Of a stretch of DNA of 59,870 nucleotides, positions 54,053 to 59,870 are shown piece by piece (within the stretch, counting starts at the first letter, position 1; the number at the start of each line of letters is the position of its first letter). The notes under the pieces were generated by a model. That model was not told the origin of the DNA, ran no database searches, and saw nothing but the letters and a program-made list of their open reading frames with translations. The translations under genes were made by a program, and so were the position numbers. Source of the stretch: an uncultured bacterium (GTDB taxonomy: Bacteria > Pseudomonadota > Gammaproteobacteria > Burkholderiales > CAIKXV01); the NCBI GenBank assembly GCA_903873475.1, contig CAIQON010000235.1, forward strand, positions 1 through 59,870, in the 5' to 3' direction.

Positions 54053-55428
54053 CAGTCGTGTACCGGCTTCATCTGTGGCGGGAAGTCCGGCTCGAGCGGC
54101 ACGCGGAATGCGTTGACGATCGAGCCGAGCCCGAGGAAGTAGGCGCAGGTGATCGTGAGATCGGTGATGCACCGATCGCCCAGCTTCTGCTGCACCGAAG
54201 CGAAGGTGTCGTCGTCGACCTGGCCGTGGTGCCTGAACGCGCGCGCATAGGCGATGGCCGCCTTCTCCGTGTCGTCGGTCGTCGCCGGTACCTCGCCGGC
54301 GTTCAGCGCATCGAGTTCGGCCTGCGTGATGCCGGCCTTGCGTGCGGACGGCACATGGTGCGTCCAGGCGTACTGGTTGCCGCGCGCCATCGACAGGATC
54401 GCGAACTCGCGCGGCCGGCCCGACAGCGAGCTGCGGTAGCGCACGTACTCGCCCAGCGCAGCGAAGCAGCCGAGCCCGTCGGGCGCGTGGCCCATGCTGG
54501 CCAGGATGCCGGAGACGTAGCCGCGGGTGGCGGTGATGCGGTCGTAGACGAGCGCGAGCTCGGCGCTCTGCGCCGGATCTGCGGGCGTGATGCGCGGCGC
54601 AGCGCCGTCGGTCGCCGCCGGCCGCCCCAGGCCCGACAGGAAGCCGCGCAGCACGCGCGAGCACTCGTCCGGTATCTGCGCCGTCATGCCATGGCCACCG
54701 CCCGGGATGCCGACATAGGTGCAGTGGCGCAGGTGGGTGCGCATCAGCGCGTACTCGCTGTCCTCGACCGAAGGATCGGGCTCGGGCACGCACATCAGCA
54801 CCGGGAACTCGAAGGCTGCGAGTTTCTCCGGGAAGTAGTGGCTGGCCAGCAGCGGCACGAAGCGGCCGAGGAACTCGGGCGTCACGCCCTCCGCCGTATC
54901 GAGGTACCAGCGGATCATCTCGGGTGAGGCCTCGCCGATCCGGTCATGGACGGTCTCGTTCAGGAAATGGCGCACGCCGTTCCTGCCGACCCGCTCGAGC
55001 CAGTTGCCCTTCTTCGGCCGCGACGGATGGATGCCAGGCGTGGCGGCGAACAGCGCCAGCGAGGCGAAGCGCGACGGCGCCTGCAGCGCCGCGTCCATCG
55101 CGATGATGCCGCCCGCGGACGAGCCCATCACATGCGCCTGGGCGATGCCCAGATGATCGAACAGTTCGAGCAGGTCGAGCCCGAGCCGCTCCAGCGTCAG
55201 CGGCTGGTCGAGGCCGGCGTCGGACCGGCCGTGGCCGCGCAGGTCGGGCCGTACCACGCGGTAATCGCGCGCGAAATGGGGAACCCAGGCCTGCAGCCGC
55301 TCGGCGCTGCCCATGCCCGGATGTATCAGCACCAGCACCGGGGCTGGCTTCCAGGCGTCGGTGAAGTCGTCGACGCGATAGGCGAGGCGCACGCCGTCGC
55401 TGGCAGTGAAGTACTCCGGTGCGGTCAT
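54052..55428 (-). CDS. Alpha/beta hydrolase fused to a carboxymuconolactone-decarboxylase-like domain
   Basis: 458 aa. Residues 1-270 form an alpha/beta hydrolase (LIHPGMGSAER, PDLRGHGRSD, nucleophile elbow MGSSAGG, His in GGGHGM). Residues about 285-458 form a CMD/AhpD-like domain (REFAILSMARGNQYAWTHHV then PSARKAGI). The order matches PcaL, the enol-lactonase/decarboxylase fusion of the beta-ketoadipate pathway. The CMD half lacks the CxxC pair (Asn and Ala at those places), so it is not a peroxidase type. Sits between a VOC protein (8-nt gap) and a Bug gene (1-nt overlap). Confidence 0.88.
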   Translation of the reverse strand: MTAPEYFTASDGVRLAYRVDDFTDAWKPAPVLVLIHPGMGSAERLQAWVPHFARDYRVVRPDLRGHGRSDAGLDQPLTLERLGLDLLELFDHLGIAQAHVMGSSAGGIIAMDAALQAPSRFASLALFAATPGIHPSRPKKGNWLERVGRNGVRHFLNETVHDRIGEASPEMIRWYLDTAEGVTPEFLGRFVPLLASHYFPEKLAAFEFPVLMCVPEPDPSVEDSEYALMRTHLRHCTYVGIPGGGHGMTAQIPDECSRVLRGFLSGLGRPAATDGAAPRITPADPAQSAELALVYDRITATRGYVSGILASMGHAPDGLGCFAALGEYVRYRSSLSGRPREFAILSMARGNQYAWTHHVPSARKAGITQAELDALNAGEVPATTDDTEKAAIAYARAFRHHGQVDDDTFASVQQKLGDRCITDLTITCAYFLGLGSIVNAFRVPLEPDFPPQMKPVHD

Positions 55429-55436
55429 CGCCAGCC

Positions 55437-55853
55437 TCAGTGCGCGTCGTCGGCCAGTTGCGCCAGTTCGACCAGGCAGTTGCCGGTGGCCGACGGGTCG
55501 AGGAAGGCGATGCGCGCGCCGCCATGGCCGATGCGCGGCACCGCGTCGAGCAGCGGGATACCCTTGGCCTTGAGTTCCTCGAGCGCCTCGTCGATGTCCT
55601 CGACCTCGAAGCAGATATGGTTCAGGCCGCCCTTGCCTTCGGCGACCATCTTTGCCTGCTTGCTGTCGGGCGTCGTGCCGGCGATCAGTTCGACCATCGA
55701 ATCGCCGACCGGGTAGAACGCGAGCTCGACCGGACGACCGGGCATCTTCTCGGTGCCGGTGAGCTTGATGCCGAAGCAGTCTTCCCAGAGCGCGCGGCTC
55801 TGCTCGAGGTTTCCGACGACGATGCCGACGTGTTCGATGCGCTTGATCTTCAT
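55437..55853 (-). CDS. VOC-superfamily protein, methylmalonyl-CoA epimerase-like
   Basis: 138 aa, two beta-alpha-beta-beta-beta modules. Metal-ligand candidates are His8 (RIEHVGIVV), Glu in SMVELIAG, His in GGLNHICFEV and Glu in NCLVELAQ. DIDEALEELKAKGIP is the typical linker of methylmalonyl-CoA epimerases; related glyoxalase- or dioxygenase-type roles are possible. Same strand and 105 nt downstream of the MmgE/PrpD gene. Confidence 0.88.
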   Translation of the reverse strand: MKIKRIEHVGIVVGNLEQSRALWEDCFGIKLTGTEKMPGRPVELAFYPVGDSMVELIAGTTPDSKQAKMVAEGKGGLNHICFEVEDIDEALEELKAKGIPLLDAVPRIGHGGARIAFLDPSATGNCLVELAQLADDAH

Positions 55854-55958
55854 GGAGGGCCCGGTGCGATCGCAGGTGCGGTGAAGGAGGCGGTGATAGT
55901 GCGCCTCGGGTGGATCATTTTCAACGGCACGGCCATGCGTGCGCAGTCCCGGCGCAGC

Positions 55959-57284
55959 TCACACCCGTGCCAGCACGCCCGCATCGGTGGCTGTCTCCAG
56001 ATTCCACATCAACCCGATCATGCGGCTGGCGTCCGCGTCGTGCCTCCCGTATGCCACCAGGCTGCGGAACTTCTCCTCGAGCTCGGCATCGGTCAGCGGC
56101 ACTTCCGCGCTGCCCTTTGCATGTTCGATGAAGGTCTCGTGCCGGGTGCCGTCCTTCATCACCACGCACACCGATGCGGCATCCTTCGCCATCGTGTCCG
56201 AGCAGAGCAGCCGGGCACGGCGGCGCATATCCGTCACGGCCAGGTCGCGTACCACCGCATCGGTGAACTGCTGTACGCCGGCCGCACCCTGCACCATCGC
56301 CACGGCGATGCAGTGCTCCGCGGATACCTTCGAACGCATGCCGTCGGCCGGCTCCGGGCGTGACATGATGACCTGCACCGCCGGGTTCACGGTGACCTCG
56401 ACGCAGTCGATGTCGCCCGCGCGGATGGCGTGGCGCTCGCGCAGCAGCAGGCAGCCGTCGATCACCGGATGCACGACGATGCCGCAGGGATAGGGCTTGA
56501 ACGCATTGGCCGCGAGCTCCCAGGTCACGCCGAGCGTGTCGGTGAGCGCGGACCAGTCGCAGCGGGTCGTGAATGCGTTGCCGAAGCCGCGCGGTGCCTC
56601 TAGCGCGCAGGCGGAACTGGCGATGCCCCTGGAGGCGTACCACGCAGCCATGAAGCCGCTGCGTGCGGCGTGGCCCATGTTGAACATGCGGGTCGGGCTG
56701 CCCAGCATCTCCGACAACCCGGCCGACTGGCTGGCCGCCATGCCGATCGCATAGGCGGCCTGCGTCTCGTCGAGCCTGAGCAGCCGCGCGCAGGCCGCCG
56801 CAGCGCCGATCACGCCGCAGGTCGAGGTGACATGCCATCCGCCAGCGTAGTGCTCCGGCGAGATCGCGTTGCCGACCTTGCATGCCGCCTCGATGCCGAT
56901 GACGAACGCATGCATGAAGGCCTCGCCCGGAACCTGCAGGTGCTCTGCCAGCGCCAGCGTGGCCGAGGCTACCGGTACCGACGGATGGATCACCGTCTGC
57001 AGGTGGGTATCGTCGAAGTCGAGCACGCTCGAGGACACGCCGTTGATCACGGCGGCGGTGGCCACATCGAAGCGGCGCCCGCGATTGATCACCGTCGCCT
57101 GCCCCGGCCCGGAGAACGTAGCCAGTGACTCGATCGCCAGTTCGACCGAGGGTGCGTTCGAACCGCCGATCGCGCAGCCCAGCCAGTTGAGCAGCGAGCG
57201 CTTCGCGTCATGCCGGACGCTGTCCGGGACGTCGGCCCAGCTCGAGGCCGCGATGAAGCGGGCGAGCCGGGCTGTCGCGCTCAT
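55959..57284 (-). CDS. MmgE/PrpD-family protein
   Basis: 441 aa, complete. Landmarks: LLNWLGCAIGGS, SSSVLDFDDTHLQTVIHPS, FNMGHAARSGFMAAWYA, AFKPYPCGIVVHPVIDG, AKGSAEVPLTDAELEEKFRSL. It is clearly different from the copy at 27.8 kb in the substrate loops. It would dehydrate, decarboxylate or epimerise a carboxylic acid. It overlaps the upstream deacetylase-like gene by 4 nt, showing tight coupling. Confidence 0.9.
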   Translation of the reverse strand: MSATARLARFIAASSWADVPDSVRHDAKRSLLNWLGCAIGGSNAPSVELAIESLATFSGPGQATVINRGRRFDVATAAVINGVSSSVLDFDDTHLQTVIHPSVPVASATLALAEHLQVPGEAFMHAFVIGIEAACKVGNAISPEHYAGGWHVTSTCGVIGAAAACARLLRLDETQAAYAIGMAASQSAGLSEMLGSPTRMFNMGHAARSGFMAAWYASRGIASSACALEAPRGFGNAFTTRCDWSALTDTLGVTWELAANAFKPYPCGIVVHPVIDGCLLLRERHAIRAGDIDCVEVTVNPAVQVIMSRPEPADGMRSKVSAEHCIAVAMVQGAAGVQQFTDAVVRDLAVTDMRRRARLLCSDTMAKDAASVCVVMKDGTRHETFIEHAKGSAEVPLTDAELEEKFRSLVAYGRHDADASRMIGLMWNLETATDAGVLARV

Positions 57285-58177
57285 CGCGCGTGCAGCTGCT
57301 GTTCGGCGGGCAGCGCGGCGTAGTGCGCGGCGATGTCCTTCGGCATCGCTACCCAGACATCGTCGCGGTGCGACAGCATGTGCTGCAGCGCCCGCCGCAG
57401 CCGGGCCAGCCGGTAGGGTTGCCCGACGACGAAGGTATGGATCGAGATCGCGTAGACGAGTGGCGTGTCCTTCGAATTGCGCAGCATCTCGTCGAAGTTG
57501 TCGACCAGCATCTCGGCATACTCCGCGCCGGTGTTGCGCCGGTAGACGACGGCGGGCTGGTCGTTGAGTTCGATCGGATAGGGCATCGCCAGCATGCTTC
57601 CGGTCGCCGACTTCACCCAGAACGGCTGCTCGTCGCAGATGCCCCAGTCCATGCAGTACTGGTAGCCGCTCTCGGCCAGCAGATCGGTCGTGTGCTCGCT
57701 CGGCGTGAGGTAGGGCGACATCCAGCCCACCGGCTTGACGCCGTTGCGCGCGGTGAAGGTACGGGTGACGTCCTGCACCATCTCGCGCTCCTGCTCGAGC
57801 GTCATCTCGATCTGGCGCTCGACCTGGTTGCGGCCGTGCGCGATCAGTTCGTCGCCGCGCTTCACGTGCGCCTCGAGCACCTCGGGGCAGTGGTCGTAGA
57901 TCGCGGTGTTCGCGATCACGCCCACCGGCAGGGCGAGTTCATCGAACAGGTTCATCAGCCGCCAGGCGCCGACGCGGTTGCCGTATTCGCGCCACAGCCA
58001 GCTGCGCTGGCTCCAGGGCAGCGTCGGACGGTCGAGGTCGGGGCCGGAGTTCTGGCCCCAGGGGAAGTGCTCGACGTTGACCGAAACGTAGAGCGCGAGG
58101 CGCTTGCCGCCGGGCCAGGTGAACGCGGGCCTGCGCGAGACCGGCGAATAGCCGAACCGGTCGGGTTCCTTCAGCAT
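57281..58177 (-). CDS. Polysaccharide-deacetylase-family (PuuE/allantoinase-like) protein
   Basis: 298 aa, NodB-homology fold without signal peptide. NVEHFPWG replaces the usual acidic motif 1; motif 2 reads RGDELIAHGRNQVE, retaining one His but not the second His of H-x3-H; motif 4 reads SIHTFVVGQPYRL, as in PuuE-type enzymes. Metal binding may therefore be altered. Cytosolic members often hydrolyse cyclic amides or N-acyl compounds. First enzyme gene after the binding protein in the cluster. Confidence 0.85.
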   Translation of the reverse strand: MLKEPDRFGYSPVSRRPAFTWPGGKRLALYVSVNVEHFPWGQNSGPDLDRPTLPWSQRSWLWREYGNRVGAWRLMNLFDELALPVGVIANTAIYDHCPEVLEAHVKRGDELIAHGRNQVERQIEMTLEQEREMVQDVTRTFTARNGVKPVGWMSPYLTPSEHTTDLLAESGYQYCMDWGICDEQPFWVKSATGSMLAMPYPIELNDQPAVVYRRNTGAEYAEMLVDNFDEMLRNSKDTPLVYAISIHTFVVGQPYRLARLRRALQHMLSHRDDVWVAMPKDIAAHYAALPAEQQLHAR

Positions 58178-58206
58178 GGTGTCCTCGGTGTGTTGTTCGG
58201 GGTGGT

Positions 58207-59127
58207 TCAGATCGACGGCGGGTCTTCGCGCACGATGCGCTCGGCGAACTGCGGGTCGACATAGTCTTCATATGTGCCGGGCTTCGAGATCGCGCCGCAC
58301 GACAGCATCGCGTCGCGCTTCCACTCGAGCCCGGCGCGCTGGACGATCGGGTCGGTGCTCCAGACGCCTGTGGCCTTGTAGCCGTCGAAGCATGCGGCCA
58401 GCATGTCGTGTGGGACATCGGGCAGGTAGCCGGACACGACCCCGGCCAGTTCGGCGCCCGAGTGCGCCGCGATCCACTTCTGGGTGCGGTGCATCGCCCG
58501 CGTCACGCCCAGCACCGTGTCGGGATGGCTGCGGATGAACGCACGCGTCGTGTTGAGCGTGGTGTAGCAGGCCAGGCCGCGGTCGGAGGCGCGGTACCAG
58601 ACATGGCCGATGCCCTCTTCGATGGCCGCCTGCGCGAGCGGCTGGAACACCTGGATCACGTCGACCTCGCCTGCGCGCAGGGCAGCCACGTTCTCGGCCA
58701 TCGTGCGCTCGGGCGCGCGAAGCACCTGCCCGGGATCGATGCCGGCCAGCACGAGGTCGCGCTGCAGGCAGATCCAGGGCGTGGGCACTTCGCTCACCGT
58801 GGCGACCCGCGGACCGACCAGGTGCTGCATCGTGAAGCCCGGGTTCGGCGCGCGCCCGAGCACGAAGAACGGATCGCGGCCGACCACTTCGCAGAACGCC
58901 ACCGAATCGGACGCGGGGTCCTTGTCGAGCGCGATCATCAGCCGCATCGGGCCGCCCCACGACACCTCGGCGCCGCCGGCCGCAAGGATCTGGATCGTCT
59001 CGGCCGAGGTCTTCGGCGTGATCATGCCGACATCCAGGCCTTCGGCCCGCCAGGCGCCGAGTTCGGCGGCGGCGTAGAAGGGCGCATAGAACAGCGCACG
59101 GAAGTTCTCGATCAGGGTGAGTTTCAT
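58207..59127 (-). CDS. THI5/NMT1/SsuA-like substrate-binding protein without a signal peptide
   Basis: 306 aa. The N-terminus MKLTLIENFRALFYAPFYAA then ELGAWRAEGLDV is the THI5/NMT1-like fold of ABC substrate-binding proteins, starting directly at the first strand with no signal sequence. Thus it may be cytoplasmic: a sensor, an enzyme of the THI5 type, or a protein whose start lies upstream (no in-frame candidate was found). GGAEVSWGGPMRLMIA and GEVDVIQVFQPLAQAA are conserved ligand regions. No ABC permease or ATPase is nearby. Confidence 0.8.
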   Translation of the reverse strand: MKLTLIENFRALFYAPFYAAAELGAWRAEGLDVGMITPKTSAETIQILAAGGAEVSWGGPMRLMIALDKDPASDSVAFCEVVGRDPFFVLGRAPNPGFTMQHLVGPRVATVSEVPTPWICLQRDLVLAGIDPGQVLRAPERTMAENVAALRAGEVDVIQVFQPLAQAAIEEGIGHVWYRASDRGLACYTTLNTTRAFIRSHPDTVLGVTRAMHRTQKWIAAHSGAELAGVVSGYLPDVPHDMLAACFDGYKATGVWSTDPIVQRAGLEWKRDAMLSCGAISKPGTYEDYVDPQFAERIVREDPPSI

Positions 59128-59265
59128 CGGGGCCTGTGCTGCGGACGATCGGAGCGAGGTCGGTGATCCTACAATGCATCACGGGGGCGTGCTGACGGGC
59201 ACGCCCGACGCCGGACTTACAATAGAATGCGGCCACCTCGCGCCGCACGAACCGGAGGAACCACG
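59128..59265. promoter_or_regulatory. Divergent promoter region between the minus-strand cluster and the selenoprotein-like gene
   Basis: 138 bp. On the plus strand TACAAT (59218-59223) and the overlapping TAGAAT (59223-59228) lie 43-48 nt before ATG 59266; a second TACAAT is at 59170-59175. On the minus strand TAGGAT (complement of 59166-59171) could serve the binding-protein gene. CGGAGGAA is the ribosome binding site of the plus-strand gene. Confidence 0.5.
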
Positions 59266-59859
59266 ATGTCCCGCCTCGATCCACTGCCCATCGGCGCAGT
59301 GCCCGAATTGCAGGAAACGTTCGAGAAGCACCTGGCCTCGAACGGTTACGTCCCCAACAGCCAGTTGATCATGCAGCGCCGCCCGAAGCTGGTGAAGGCG
59401 TGGCGCGTGCTTTCGCAGGCCGTGTTCGATCCCGATGGCGAGGTGAGCATCGCGTTCAAGCGCCTGCTCGCCTATGTCGTCGCGCGTACCCACGGCTGCC
59501 ATTACTGAATGGCGCACAACGCTGGGGGGTCTCTCCAGCAGGGTATTCCGGAAGACAAGCTGGCGCAGGTGTGGGAGTACCCCACCAGCCCGTTGTTTCC
59601 CGAGGCCGAGAAGGTCGCCATCGAGTTCGCCATCGCTGCGGCGTCTCAGCCGAACGACGTGACGGACGAACTGTTCGACCGGATGAAGCAGCACTGGGAC
59701 GAAGGCCAGATCGTCGAGATCACGGCCCTGATCTCCTACTTCGGCTTCATGAACCGGTGGAACGACACGATGGCCACGCCGCTCGAGGACAAGCCGGCGG
59801 CCGAGGCGCAGGCACACATCGCCAGCCATGGCTGGGAGCTGGGCAAGCACGGCAGGTAG
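59266..59859 (+). CDS. Carboxymuconolactone-decarboxylase/AhpD-like protein with in-frame TGA, probable selenoprotein (CxxU)
   Basis: 197 aa if TGA 59506-59508 is read as selenocysteine 81. ATG 59266 has a CGGAGGAA ribosome binding site. Before the TGA: LLAYVVARTHG-C78-H-Y; after it: M-A-H84-N-A-GGSLQQG, continuing without a break through IEFAIAAAS and FFGFM-type CMD helices to TAG. The family redox motif is GCxYCxAH, so the TGA replaces exactly the second, peroxidatic-type Cys. A hairpin with a GU loop follows at the distance required for a bacterial SECIS. Conventional calling would give an 80-aa and a 116-aa ORF. The alternative is a nonsense mutation. Expected activity: thiol/selenol peroxidase or disulfide reductase of the AhpD type. 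Divergent from the catabolic cluster. Confidence 0.85.
59521..59539 (+). promoter_or_regulatory. Candidate bacterial SECIS hairpin
   Basis: GCTGGGGGGTCTCTCCAGC folds as a 5-bp Watson-Crick stem (GCTGG/CCAGC) that extends by G-U, G-C and G-U pairs to a small apical loop containing G-U. The loop is about 20 nt after the TGA. Bacterial SECIS elements sit within the coding region just after UGA with a GU in the apical loop, bound by SelB. The position fits; the fold was drawn by eye. Confidence 0.65.
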
Positions 59860-59870
59860 CGCAAAGGCAG

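Noticed and set aside
59509..59859. Separate 116-aa gene starting at the ATG right after the TGA
   Set aside because: It has no ribosome binding site, lacks the N-terminal half of the domain, and its start lies in the middle of the CxxC/U-H motif; reading both halves as one protein explains everything.
1..59870. CRISPR arrays, tRNA/rRNA genes, insertion sequences or phage genes
   Set aside because: No regularly spaced repeats, no tRNA- or rRNA-like segments and no transposase or integrase motifs were recognised on reading either strand.

Overview
The window is high-G+C DNA (about two thirds by eye) from a Gram-negative bacterium. The very large number of periplasmic Bug/TctC-type solute-binding protein genes suggests Betaproteobacteria, Burkholderiales-like, an environmental catabolic generalist. 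That placement is inference; there is no rRNA or housekeeping marker here.

Layout. 1-9.7 kb: a type I secretion locus, with a very large multidomain secreted protein (5' end outside the window) followed by TolC-like, ABC transporter and HlyD-like genes; the last three overlap by 4 nt at each junction. 9.9-11.4 kb: a small lipoprotein and a WYL-domain regulator. 11.5-54 kb: fifteen separate Bug genes, each standing next to one or a few catabolic enzymes (CocE-type hydrolase, nucleoside-deaminase-like protein, cupins, a tricarballylate-dehydrogenase-like flavoprotein, an amidase, MmgE/PrpD proteins, acyl-CoA dehydrogenase, two DUF1028 proteins, Asp/Glu-racemase-like proteins, an M20 peptidase). 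No TctA/TctB membrane genes are present, so the Bug proteins must either share membrane partners encoded elsewhere or act as sensors. Scattered among them are a phosphatase/macro-like pair, an ECF sigma factor with an unusual zinc-finger partner, a methyltransferase, a VapBC toxin-antitoxin pair, an SbcD/SbcC-like nuclease-ATPase pair and a SEC-C protein. Two gene remnants are visible: a nitrilase lacking its N-terminal part and an MmgE/PrpD C-terminal piece.

53-59.1 kb is a minus-strand catabolic cluster: substrate-binding protein, polysaccharide-deacetylase-like protein, MmgE/PrpD, VOC epimerase-like protein, hydrolase/carboxymuconolactone-decarboxylase fusion, Bug.

The most notable item is at the right end, divergent from that cluster. 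At 59266-59859 a carboxymuconolactone-decarboxylase/AhpD-like gene is interrupted by one in-frame TGA that falls exactly where the second cysteine of the CxxC redox motif belongs (C-H-Y-TGA-M-A-H). A hairpin with a GU-containing apical loop starts 12 nt after the TGA. This reads as a selenocysteine-containing CxxU protein, which ordinary gene calling would split into two ORFs.

Two other genes (TolC-like and methyltransferase) have conserved N-termini reaching upstream of any ATG/GTG/TTG, so their true starts are probably CTG.
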